From assembly GCA_002393955.1 (NCBI GenBank), contig DGSK01000051.1, positions 1 to 12,548 of the forward strand: a DNA stretch of 12,548 nt, read 5' to 3'. Made by a program: the position numbers and the translations under genes. The DNA comes from Lachnospiraceae bacterium UBA4364. GTDB taxonomy: Bacteria > Bacillota > Clostridia > Lachnospirales > Lachnospiraceae. The notes beneath the pieces were generated by a model that worked only from the letters and a program-made list of their open reading frames with translations, ran no database searches and was not told where the DNA came from. The first letter of the stretch is position 1, and every line of letters starts with the position of its first letter. Below are positions 1 to 6,090 of the stretch, one piece after another.

Positions 1-20
1 CCGCTGAAAGTTATGGGAAC

Positions 21-1364
21 ATGGTCTATCTTGAAGAGCTTCCGTCTAAATATGGTTATCAGTCATATCTGTTTGAAGAGCAATTTGAATATGATGAAGC
101 GATTATACTGCAAGAACAGGTGAATTGGCTACATAACGAACTGCATAAGGGCGAATATGATATAAGGTGCGGAAGGATCTATCCGGCAGAAGAGGTATTT
201 GAAAAGCTACGATCGGAGATCCGTTTGATTGAGAATGAGCAAGAAAAAAAGTATATGGGATCCCGGCTACTTTATTATATTAAGCATAATGCTGATAATT
301 GGGAGCAGGAAATAAAAGATCGTCTGATCAGAACAAGCCATAAGGGTAATCTTGTCTGCTTTAAGTATGGCATAGAAGCTGATTTTTCTGATCCGTTTGT
401 TTGTGAAGCGCGAGGTATCATTATTGATGTTAAGCATCAGACGGTTGTTTGCAGACCATTTGATAAGTTCTTTAATGTACAGGAACAGTATGCGGCGGAT
501 ATAGACTGGAACACGGCCAAAGTGCTTGAGAAGATTGATGGCTCTCTTATAAAGCTCTATTGGTATAACGGGAAGTGGACATTTGCGACCAGTTCTACCT
601 GCGATGCCATCGAGGCTTCGGTTGCAGGATATAAAGGTGTTACCTTTCGCGACATCATAGCCATGGCAGATAACTACAGCAGGATCCCATTTGATGATCT
701 TAACAAAAATCGCACATATCTATTTGAACTTGTTTCTCCGATGACACAGGTTGTGATCAGGTATGATAAGACATCGTTGTATTATCTGACTTGCTTTGAC
801 AACATGACCGGAGAAGAAGTTGATGTAGATTTATTTGAAGAGTTTAAGAGACCGCGAAGCTTTCCGCTTAAGACAATAGATGAGTGTATCAGCGCAGCGA
901 TGGAACTAAACAGAGACTCTGAAGAGGATATCAAAGATGAGGGATTTGTCGTGGTCGACGGTCTGCATAGACGGATCAAAATAAAATCCCCGGCATATAT
1001 AGCACTTCACAGGGCAGTTACAAATAAGGTATTTACTGTCAAAAGAATGACTGAACTGTATCAGCAGGGTGCTGATTTTGTTAAGCTTGCAAAAGACTTT
1101 CCGGGCGAGGCTCATATCATAAAATACTATGACTGGCAGTTCGAAGAGGTCAGGCATAATATCGATGAAATGGTCGGATATGCAAGAGCACTCTACGAAG
1201 AATATGATCATGACCGACGTGCCGTTGCATCTGAGATAAAGGATTCTCCATATGCATGGGCCGGTTTTGCAACTATAGGCAACGATAAGTCCGTAGAGGA
1301 ACTGATGCAGGCGCTCAGCCATTCCAAACTGGAGAAATTGATTACAGAATATTGCTACGGATAA
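21..1364 (+). CDS. T4 Rnl1-like RNA ligase (possibly 5'-partial)
   Basis: This is an ATP-dependent RNA ligase of the T4 Rnl1 type, which joins 5'-phosphate and 3'-OH RNA ends through a lysine-AMP intermediate. Numbered from the ATG at 21, motif I KIDGSL has nucleophile Lys171, preceded by the family's ARGIIID (130-136) and RPFDKFFNVQEQ (145-156) segments. Motif III is YLFELVSP (233-240), motif IV DEGFVVVD (306-313) and motif V RIKIKSPAYI (318-327). All catalytic motifs look intact. T4 Rnl1 begins near residue 85 of this protein, so there is an extra N-terminal region of about 80 residues. Its segment RIYPAEEVFEKLRSEI resembles the tail of RelB-type antitoxins (weak inference). The frame is open back to base 3 and there is no good ribosome binding site before 21, so the true start may lie outside the window. 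The decayed HigB/HigA fragments follow within 25 bases. Confidence 0.9.
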   Translation: MVYLEELPSKYGYQSYLFEEQFEYDEAIILQEQVNWLHNELHKGEYDIRCGRIYPAEEVFEKLRSEIRLIENEQEKKYMGSRLLYYIKHNADNWEQEIKDRLIRTSHKGNLVCFKYGIEADFSDPFVCEARGIIIDVKHQTVVCRPFDKFFNVQEQYAADIDWNTAKVLEKIDGSLIKLYWYNGKWTFATSSTCDAIEASVAGYKGVTFRDIIAMADNYSRIPFDDLNKNRTYLFELVSPMTQVVIRYDKTSLYYLTCFDNMTGEEVDVDLFEEFKRPRSFPLKTIDECISAAMELNRDSEEDIKDEGFVVVDGLHRRIKIKSPAYIALHRAVTNKVFTVKRMTELYQQGADFVKLAKDFPGEAHIIKYYDWQFEEVRHNIDEMVGYARALYEEYDHDRRAVASEIKDSPYAWAGFATIGNDKSVEELMQALSHSKLEKLITEYCYG

Positions 1365-1387
1365 AGAAGAAAGTCTTTTTCATTTGA

Positions 1388-1563
1388 CCTAAGGTTGATT
1401 TTTACAAAAGTTGCGTTTTATATTTCTTTGATAAGGATAGAATAATCATAGCAACCAATGGGTTTGTAAAAAACAGCAAAAGACACCACGAAGTGAAATA
1501 GAGTTGGCTAAGGATAGAAGATCTGATTATCACCGAAGGAAGGAGGCTGGAACTTATGAGTGA
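1388..1563 (+). pseudogene. HigB/Gp49-family toxin, C-terminal remnant with frameshift
   Basis: This is a remnant of a phage-Gp49/HigB (RelE-superfamily) mRNA interferase toxin. One frame from 1388 reads VDFYKSCVLYFFDKDRI then IIATNGFVK, the usual strand-strand end of the family. The continuation TPRSEIELAKDRRSDYHRR, ending GTYE and TGA at 1561-1563, lies in another frame, so about one base has been lost near 1473-1484. The N-terminal half is missing: the frame runs into a TGA at 1385-1387, just after the RNA ligase. The remnant's stop overlaps the antitoxin ATG at 1556, the usual HigB-HigA arrangement. The assignment is from memory of the family pattern. Confidence 0.72.
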
Positions 1564-1708
1564 TTTACAGGAGCTTACTAATGAGCTTATGCAGGATCCG
1601 GAGTTTGTTAAGGAGTATGAAGCCATACAACCGGAAGTAAATATTACAAGAGCTATACTTGATGCCAGAATCAATGCCGGAATGACACAGGTGGAAGGCA
1701 GATATTAA
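1556..1708 (+). pseudogene. HigA-type antitoxin remnant (N-terminal 50 aa, HTH lost)
   Basis: The ATG at 1556 follows a clear AAGGAGG (about 1539-1546). The product starts MSDLQELTNELMQDPEFVKE and continues YEAIQPEVNITRAILDARIN then AGMTQ. This is the conserved N-terminus of HigA-like Xre antitoxins that sit after a HigB toxin, ending where helix 2 of the HTH should begin (family: AGLTQKELA). Here AGMTQ is followed by VEGRY and a stop, so the DNA-binding domain is gone and normal neutralisation or autoregulation is not expected. It overlaps the toxin remnant by 8 bases, which preserves the operon geometry. Confidence 0.72.
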
Positions 1709-1742
1709 GCTCCCGTTAGTCAACAGAGCATAGGTGTCGAAT

Positions 1743-2066
1743 ATGAGAGGAAGAAATGTTTTGGATGGATACCATGGCGGATATTATGGTGGCGGATCAA
1801 GAGATGGTGGAATAATTACACTTTTGGCAGTGATATTGCTTGCAATCTTTGCAATGCCGTTGGTTGGAGGTTATCTGCTTATTAGCGGAAAGAATGACGG
1901 AAGCAAATTACTGGGTGGAGCATTGCTTGTGGTAGGTATTATTCTGCTTGGGGAAGCGAAAGAAGAAGGCTGGATGGAGGAGATGTATGAACTGATGGAA
2001 AATATACAATTACCCGAAATGCGGAGGCTTGCATTGAAACAGCTAAGGTGCGTTGAAGAGGTATGA
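1743..2066 (+). CDS. Small glycine-rich membrane protein
   Basis: I do not recognise this 107-aa protein. The preferred start is the ATG at 1743, with AGGTG six bases upstream; a GTG at 1734 would add three residues. The N-terminus is rich in Gly and Tyr (GYHGGYYGGGSRDGG, about residues 9-23). Two hydrophobic segments follow, about 24-47 (IITLLAVILLAIFAMPLVGG) and 56-69 (LLGGALLVVGIILLG), separated by a short polar GKNDGSK turn, giving a probable membrane hairpin. The last 35 residues are charged and probably amphipathic (EAKEEGWMEEMYELMEN). It sits between the broken toxin-antitoxin pair and the AAA ATPase. No function can be assigned. Composition and the possible SD argue that it is real, but it could be a decayed fragment. 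Confidence 0.5.
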   Translation: MRGRNVLDGYHGGYYGGGSRDGGIITLLAVILLAIFAMPLVGGYLLISGKNDGSKLLGGALLVVGIILLGEAKEEGWMEEMYELMENIQLPEMRRLALKQLRCVEEV

Positions 2067-2131
2067 TATCAGGCAATATTGCTGACCAAGTGTAAATTAA
2101 GTGTTTTTGAGACCGAAATAACAGCAAATTC

Positions 2132-2148
2132 GTCGAAAATAATTCGAC
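2132..2148. promoter_or_regulatory. Inverted repeat, candidate operator
   Basis: GTCGAA - 5 nt - TTCGAC is a six-base perfect inverted repeat 16 bases upstream of the -35 element of the AAA ATPase promoter. Its AATTCGAC half recurs in the leader repeats at 7566 and 8798. The position suits a regulator site, but the regulator is unknown. Confidence 0.35.
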
Positions 2149-2164
2149 TAAAACAGAAATCTGG

Positions 2165-2192
2165 TTTACATGAGAAGTTTTTGTGTTATACT
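2165..2192 (+). promoter_or_regulatory. Sigma-A-type promoter of the AAA15 ATPase/RloB unit
   Basis: TTTACA (2165-2170), a 16-base spacer and TATACT (2187-2192), followed by the AAAGGAGA ribosome binding site about 24 bases downstream. This is the best promoter match in the gap before the ATPase. Confidence 0.6.
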
Positions 2193-2215
2193 ACAAGAGT
2201 GATGGTAGATACGTG

Positions 2216-2223
2216 AAAGGAGA
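2216..2223 (+). promoter_or_regulatory. Ribosome binding site deciding the ATPase start
   Basis: AAAGGAGA leaves about seven bases between GGAG and the ATG at 2230, but directly touches the in-frame TTG at 2224. Start 2230 is therefore chosen. Confidence 0.6.
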
Positions 2224-2229
2224 TTGCAG

Positions 2230-3405
2230 ATGCTGATTGGATTTACCTTTAACAATTTCTGCTCATTCAATATCGAAAGCGAATTCAGTATGGAGGCATC
2301 AACAGGAAAGGTTAAGACGCGATTTCCGGACAATTATACCGCTACGGATGTCGGATACGACCTGCTGAAGACGGCTGTTGTTGTAGGTGAGAATGCAGGA
2401 GGAAAGTCAAATTTTATCGGAAGCCTGAAGTTTCTTAAGAGCCTGGTGGATGTTAATTCTCAGGTGCAATCCGTGGGCGCGTATGTTAATGCGACAAGTT
2501 CTCTTACAGAGAGCAATCCAGTTCAACGGTTTGAAGTTACGTTTATATCAGCGTCAGATCATATATACAGATATACTCTGAACATTGACAGATCAGGGAT
2601 TGTCGAAGAAGGCCTTTTTAAACAAAACAAGCGGAAAGCGGTTTTTTCATGTCTCTTTGATATTGAGAGAGGAATTGATGGAAAGTATGTAAGGAAAGAC
2701 GGCAAAGCCGGAGAATTGATAGCAGCCTTAAAAAACAGCAATAACAGCTATGGGCTTTTTGTCAGTAAACTGGCGCTCTTGGGGAACAAGGATGCCATTG
2801 AGGCAGTAGACTGGTTTAAGAACATACTTCTTCCCGGAGCTGTTCCGGAGGATAAGGACAATAATCCTGCAGGAAGGGATGAGGATATTAAAGTACTGAA
2901 TGATCCTCGTTTTATGGAAATATTCCGCATGGTTGATTACAGCATTTGCAGTATTGAGGTGGATAAAGACAGGCCTTACGGAAAGACACTTATCATCCGA
3001 AAGGATGCAGACGGGCACGAAATCAGAAGAGAACTTCAGCAGGATTCAACAGGCGTAAGGGAGTTCTTTGCCTGGTCAGTTCAGATTTATCGCGTAATAT
3101 ATGAGAACAGGGTTGTATTTGCAGACGAGATGGATAGGGTACTTAATCCGATTCTTTCTGATAGAGTGGTAGCTTTTGTGAATGGGGCTGAGCATCATGG
3201 ACAATTCATTTTCTCTACACATAATGTGCTGCATTTGGACTTGAAGAATTATATGAAGGAACAGATTTATTTTGTAACGAAGAGTAAAGACAGTCTGACA
3301 TCAGAATTGTATTCACTTGCGGATTTCCCGGATGTCCGATATGAAAATACAAAAGTCTACGAATTCTATATGAAGGGTATTTTGGGAGGTACAGCATTTG
3401 AGTAG
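2230..3405 (+). CDS. AAA15-family ATPase, RloA/AbiLi-like defence protein
   Basis: This 391-aa ATP-binding protein is of the AAA15/RloA/AbiLi type, ABC-like ATPases thought to act with an RloB/AbiLii partner in phage defence. The N-terminus (GFTFNNFCSFNIESEFSM) is the family's first strand. Walker A is GENAGGKS (53-60), the AAA15 form of GxNxxGKS. Walker B is VVFADEMD (295-302), with an acidic pair followed by D302. The histidine switch motif is FSTHN (328-332). A signature-like QDSTGVREFFAW lies before Walker B. Nothing in the gene looks damaged and the length is normal. The RloB-like gene overlaps it by 8 bases, so the two were translated together. With the partner broken, the ATPase may now be an orphan. 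Family placement rests on motifs and gene order, not on a search. Confidence 0.85.
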   Translation: MLIGFTFNNFCSFNIESEFSMEASTGKVKTRFPDNYTATDVGYDLLKTAVVVGENAGGKSNFIGSLKFLKSLVDVNSQVQSVGAYVNATSSLTESNPVQRFEVTFISASDHIYRYTLNIDRSGIVEEGLFKQNKRKAVFSCLFDIERGIDGKYVRKDGKAGELIAALKNSNNSYGLFVSKLALLGNKDAIEAVDWFKNILLPGAVPEDKDNNPAGRDEDIKVLNDPRFMEIFRMVDYSICSIEVDKDRPYGKTLIIRKDADGHEIRRELQQDSTGVREFFAWSVQIYRVIYENRVVFADEMDRVLNPILSDRVVAFVNGAEHHGQFIFSTHNVLHLDLKNYMKEQIYFVTKSKDSLTSELYSLADFPDVRYENTKVYEFYMKGILGGTAFE

Positions 3406-3999
3406 AAAGCAACGCATACTGAAAAAACGGTATGCCATTTTCTGTGAAGGCGATACCGAATACAATTATACCGAGAAGATGAGAAAGAATCAGGGAGTTG
3501 AGCTTGTTCTGAAGCCCATAAATATGCATGGTGGTATCTTGCCAGGTTTATTATCGTGGATGCTGACAGGATTACAACAGTTTCGGGAGAGAAGGAGAAT
3601 TTCCTGAAGCTTCTTGAATATTGTCGAATCCAGAACGATAAGGGGAATGCTCCAATCTTTGTTGTAGCAGACAATCCAGACTTTGAATACATAGCCTGTC
3701 TTCATGATGAAGAATACAAGGGACAGGATACTAAGAATTATATTGTGAAGACATGGGGATACAAGAACCTGGATGCCTTTAAGAATGACAAGGATGTTTA
3801 TGAGTTCTTAAATACAGGTAAAAGATCTTTTGAAAAGATGCTGAATGCTATCCGCGTGCAGGAAAAGCTGGTAGGGAACAAGTATGAGATTAAGAAAAAA
3901 ACCTTTGAGATAAGCATAAAATCGACAGAGTTTAATGAGGATATGCTTGGTCGAAAAGTCAGCAATATTGAAGAGTTCTTTGATGTGATTGACTGGTAA
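3398..3999 (+). pseudogene. RloB/AbiLii-like partner, internally deleted and frameshifted
   Basis: RloB/AbiLii-family proteins (about 200 aa) partner the AAA15 ATPase and are thought to be Toprim-like nucleases. The gene starts at TTG 3398 (MSRKQRILKKRYAIFCEGDT), with GGGAGG eight bases upstream; the acidic EGDTEYNY motif begins at residue 17. After KPINMHGG (about 3533) the expected segment of roughly 20 residues is missing, and the protein continues in a different frame as LARFIIVDADR from 3538. The sequence then runs normally through FVVADNPDFEYIACLHD, KGQDT and a terminus EEFFDVIDW. The lesion is thus a short deletion that also shifted the frame. The upstream frame alone would add an aberrant tail and stop at 3607. 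The downstream half has only a GTG at 3556 and no ribosome binding site. I regard it as a recent pseudogene; a sequencing indel alone would not explain the missing segment. Confidence 0.75.
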
Positions 4000-4020
4000 C
4001 AGAATATAACTACTTTTATG

Positions 4021-4048
4021 GGTGCTTGCTTATGCAGGCACCTTTTTT
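4021..4048 (+). terminator. Rho-independent terminator after the RloA/RloB unit
   Basis: GGTGCTTGC pairs with GCAGGCACC (nine pairs, one G-T wobble) around a TTAT loop and is followed by six Ts. It lies 21 bases after the RloB stop. Confidence 0.9.
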
Positions 4049-4057
4049 CTTTTGAGG

Positions 4058-4078
4058 AAGTTTCCTGAGAGGAAACTT
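4058..4078. repeat. Second perfect hairpin
   Basis: AAGTTTCCT and AGGAAACTT form nine perfect pairs around GAG, directly after the terminator and followed by TTGTTG. It may be a backup terminator, but its U-tract is weak. Confidence 0.5.
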
Positions 4079-4093
4079 TTGTTGCCAAAAGGG

Positions 4094-4161
4094 GCCTCGA
4101 GGCTTCCTGTTATCACCGATAGAATAATACTTGTCAGTGACAGACAGGCAAACCGGTTTGC
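4094..4161. promoter_or_regulatory. Cluster of palindromes before the 4192 gene
   Basis: Two perfect palindromes lie in the leader: GCCTCGAGGC (4094-4103) and GCAAACCGGTTTGC (4148-4161, 14 bp). TGTCAGTGACA (about 4133-4143) is an imperfect third. They could be operators or mRNA structure for the gene starting at 4192. No regulator of matching type is encoded nearby. Confidence 0.3.
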
Positions 4162-4191
4162 TTCAGACTCAGATGTTCAAAGGAGGAAGCG

Positions 4192-4654
4192 ATGAGAGAA
4201 GAAGCAAATATTGTAGAACAGTATGCGGATGCAGATACATCCGGGCGGATAGATATTCTGATCAAATACTATCCCAACTTCCTTCGGCAGGTGGAAGGGT
4301 ACGAGCAGTCGTTAAGCTACATTATTAAGCTGGAGAAGGAATATAAGCACCGTGCAGCAAGAGGGAATCTCGGAGTATGGCCGGCTGGATGTCGTTGCTT
4401 TGATCATGGAAGACCATGGTGATTATGTAATACGGGGCATGAGTAATGCTAGGATTCAACAGATTGTAACGCTCCTATATATGCATAAGGAGATTGTCTC
4501 AAGCAGTGGTGTTCACACTAAGGAAGCTAAAGGACTTCATGAAGTTATGGACAGAGCCTACAAGAATAAGGATTATTATAAGAATAATCCTATGCTCAAG
4601 AGCACGTTTGATTTTCTGAAAATGGTGGTTGACAGTTGGTTTGCCCATGAGTAA
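4192..4654 (+). pseudogene. Unknown gene, two halves in different frames
   Basis: A strong AAAGGAGG precedes the ATG at 4192. The first frame gives a charged, helical start (MREEANIVEQYADADTSGR) that continues KEYKHRAARGNLGV and then loses sense, stopping at 4422. The second frame is open from about 4312 and is protein-like from the GTG at 4352 or soon after: GRLDVVALIMEDHGDYVIRG, then ARIQQIVTLLYMHKEIV, and a C-terminus FDFLKMVVDSWFAHE ending at 4654. Either one gene was broken by an indel near 4350-4400 or two fragments were joined. I recognise neither half and assign no function. Separate terminators flank the region on both sides. Confidence 0.5.
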
Positions 4655-4686
4655 AATATAATCACAAAGAAAAAGTTTGACTTTTG

Positions 4687-4727
4687 CAGAGCGGCATTGC
4701 ACATTGTGTGATGTTAGCTCTGTTTTT
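4687..4727 (+). terminator. Terminator after the 4192-4654 gene
   Basis: CAGAGC (4687-4692) pairs with GCTCTG (4717-4722), with partial inner pairing (GCACA with TGTG), and is followed by TTTTT (4723-4727). Confidence 0.7.
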
Positions 4728-4746
4728 CGTTATATAGATATTTCTT

Positions 4747-4766
4747 GCCCCGGTTTGGGCTTTTTT
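4747..4766 (+). terminator. Short GC hairpin with T-run
   Basis: GCCC, a six-base loop, GGGC and six Ts. The stem is only four pairs, so this is a weak second terminator. Confidence 0.45.
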
Positions 4767-4791
4767 CATGTTCGCATAATGTAAACGGTGT

Positions 4792-4819
4792 TTGCGCATT
4801 ACATCTAGATAGCTATTAT
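4792..4819 (+). promoter_or_regulatory. Possible promoter for the GNAT gene
   Basis: TTGCGC (4792-4797), 16 bases and TATTAT (4814-4819). The -35 is poor and the leader to the start would be about 95 bases, so this is tentative. I see nothing else in the 4767-4917 gap. Confidence 0.3.
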
Positions 4820-4917
4820 ATGCTGTTCTATGATTAAAGAGTCTTGCAAGCGGTAGAATAAAACCAGCACTTTGGGTAATGACTTTTTTACATCGCAGAG
4901 AGGAGTGAATAATAGTC

Positions 4918-5445
4918 TTGCGTGTATTTTTTCCACAAAGAATGGAAAAGGAATTGTATCAGAGGGCCGAGGATTATGGTAACGGACTGGAAGGCTGGAT
5001 AAGAGCGCTTAGGGAATCAGCTGAAAGAATGGTGCACGCAGGAGAAATCAAGGGCTATTTGGCATATGATAATGGAATAGCAATAGGCTGGTGCAATTCG
5101 AATGACAGGATGAGCTACTATAGAACCGGTGAATTTGATCTGCATACTTTGCCTGATGATGAGGAATACACACATAACATTGCTCCAGGTGAAGTTAAGG
5201 CTATAGTATGTTTTGAAATTTCTCCGGAATACCGAGGTAAGGGAATTGCAACGCAGTTTTTACGTAGAATCTGTGATGATGCAAAGCTCGAAGGATACAA
5301 ATATGTTGAAGCATATCCGGTAAAGGATGGAGAGAATATAGAGATGGCTTTTACTGGACCGTTACGATTATATGAAAAGGCCGGCTTTGAAATCTTTGAA
5401 CTGTCCGGCAATACATATACGGTGAGAAAAAAACTGATTCTATAA
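4918..5445 (+). CDS. GNAT-family N-acetyltransferase
   Basis: This is an acetyl-CoA-dependent N-acetyltransferase of unknown substrate. The acetyl-CoA pyrophosphate loop is EISPEYRGKGIATQFLRRIC (about residues 100-119), preceded by the strand VKAIVCF. The C-terminal part has the typical FTGPLRLYEKAGFEIFE. Upstream, GYLAYDNGIAIGWCNSNDR matches the strand pair common in this subgroup. The start is uncertain: TTG 4918 has GGAG 12 bases away, slightly far, and ATG 4942 is an alternative with no close site. The part before residue 30 looks short for the subgroup, whose members I recall having a further N-terminal segment, so the gene may be N-terminally trimmed. It ends before a strong terminator and appears to be transcribed alone. 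Confidence 0.8.
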   Translation: MRVFFPQRMEKELYQRAEDYGNGLEGWIRALRESAERMVHAGEIKGYLAYDNGIAIGWCNSNDRMSYYRTGEFDLHTLPDDEEYTHNIAPGEVKAIVCFEISPEYRGKGIATQFLRRICDDAKLEGYKYVEAYPVKDGENIEMAFTGPLRLYEKAGFEIFELSGNTYTVRKKLIL

Positions 5446-5480
5446 ATGGGAATATATTTCAGTAAGTACGAATTTTAAAG

Positions 5481-5509
5481 AGGTAGGTCAAATGTGATCT
5501 ACCTTTTTT
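5481..5509 (+). terminator. Rho-independent terminator after GNAT
   Basis: AGGTAGGTCA and TGATCTACCT form ten pairs (one G-T) around AATG, running into six Ts. Confidence 0.88.
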
Positions 5510-5540
5510 ATAGCTTTAATCACAAGAAAATATGTTGTAA

Positions 5541-5630
5541 CATAAGCAAGATAGAAAAATTGAAAGTGAAAACCCATATGAGAAAGTAATTAAAATGGTT
5601 ACTAAATTAGAAGCAATATTAATAGGGTAA
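5541..5630 (+). other. Protein-like fragment without a start codon
   Basis: In the 252-base gap after the GNAT gene, one frame is open from 5541 to TAA 5628-5630. It reads HKQDRKIESENPYEKVIKMV then TKLEAILIG, which is more protein-like than expected by chance. There is no ATG before an internal Met, so it could be the tail of a lost gene. The family is not recognised. Confidence 0.2.
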
Positions 5631-5638
5631 AGGAAATG

Positions 5639-5667
5639 TTGACCGCTGTGATTTCCCACTGTACAAT
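5639..5667 (+). promoter_or_regulatory. Strong sigma-A promoter of the Xre/ImmA-IrrE operon
   Basis: TTGACC (5639-5644), exactly 17 bases and TACAAT (5662-5667). A start near 5674 would give a leader of about 40 bases. Confidence 0.8.
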
Positions 5668-5699
5668 ACAAGTGAGAAAGAGGGATCCTTATTAAAGAT

Positions 5700-5704
5700 G
5701 GAGG
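5700..5704 (+). promoter_or_regulatory. Ribosome binding site deciding the Xre start
   Basis: GGAGG lies eight bases before the ATG at 5713 and overlaps the alternative in-frame ATG at 5698. Start 5713 is therefore chosen. Confidence 0.65.
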
Positions 5705-5712
5705 CAAGAACA

Positions 5713-6090
5713 ATGGTTGATATGAACGTAATGATTGCAAATAATATACTCGCACTGCTAAAGAGCCAAAACAGAAAACAGACCGATCTTGCAGATGCGC
5801 TTAAGACCAATAAGCAGACGGTAAACAAGATGCTTAATGGTACACGCATGATTAATGCCGTCGAGCTTAAAGCTATCGCAGACTACCTGGGTGTAAGGAT
5901 GGAGGAGCTTACTAAAATATCTAAAGCACACTCCGACACTAATGTTGTTCATGCGTTTATGGGAAAGGTTCAGTCTGAACAAGCGAAGCAGGCTCTGCAA
6001 ATCGCTGATGAGCTATCGGATATGATTCTGTTTCATAAGAGAGTCCGTGAAAATGCCAATGCCATGATGGTTGCCTGGGAGGATGATTAA
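5713..6090 (+). CDS. Xre-family HTH regulator paired with a metallopeptidase
   Basis: This 125-aa cytoplasmic DNA-binding protein has an Xre/Cro-CI helix-turn-helix at about residues 10-66. The helices are NILALLKSQNRKQTDLADAL, a recognition region TNKQTVNKMLNGTR and a closing helix VELKAIADYLGVRMEELTK. The remaining 60 residues form a charged helical tail (KAHSDTNVVH to AWEDD) without a known domain. The stop overlaps the metallopeptidase start in TAATG, so the two are translationally coupled. In such Xre/COG2856 pairs the HTH protein usually represses its operon and is cleaved or otherwise controlled by the peptidase; the pair has also been proposed as a toxin-antitoxin type. A strong promoter lies directly upstream. 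Confidence 0.85.
   Translation: MVDMNVMIANNILALLKSQNRKQTDLADALKTNKQTVNKMLNGTRMINAVELKAIADYLGVRMEELTKISKAHSDTNVVHAFMGKVQSEQAKQALQIADELSDMILFHKRVRENANAMMVAWEDD

Noticed and set aside
906..1322. A 138-aa open frame on the - strand
   Set aside because: It lies wholly within the RNA ligase, covering motifs IV and V on the other strand, and has no ribosome binding site.
1365..1400. Terminator after the first RNA ligase
   Set aside because: The possible stem AAAGA/TCTTT is only five A-T-rich pairs; it is not supportable.
4131..4328. A 65-aa open frame on the + strand
   Set aside because: It runs through the palindromic leader and out of frame with the gene at 4192, which has the AAAGGAGG site.
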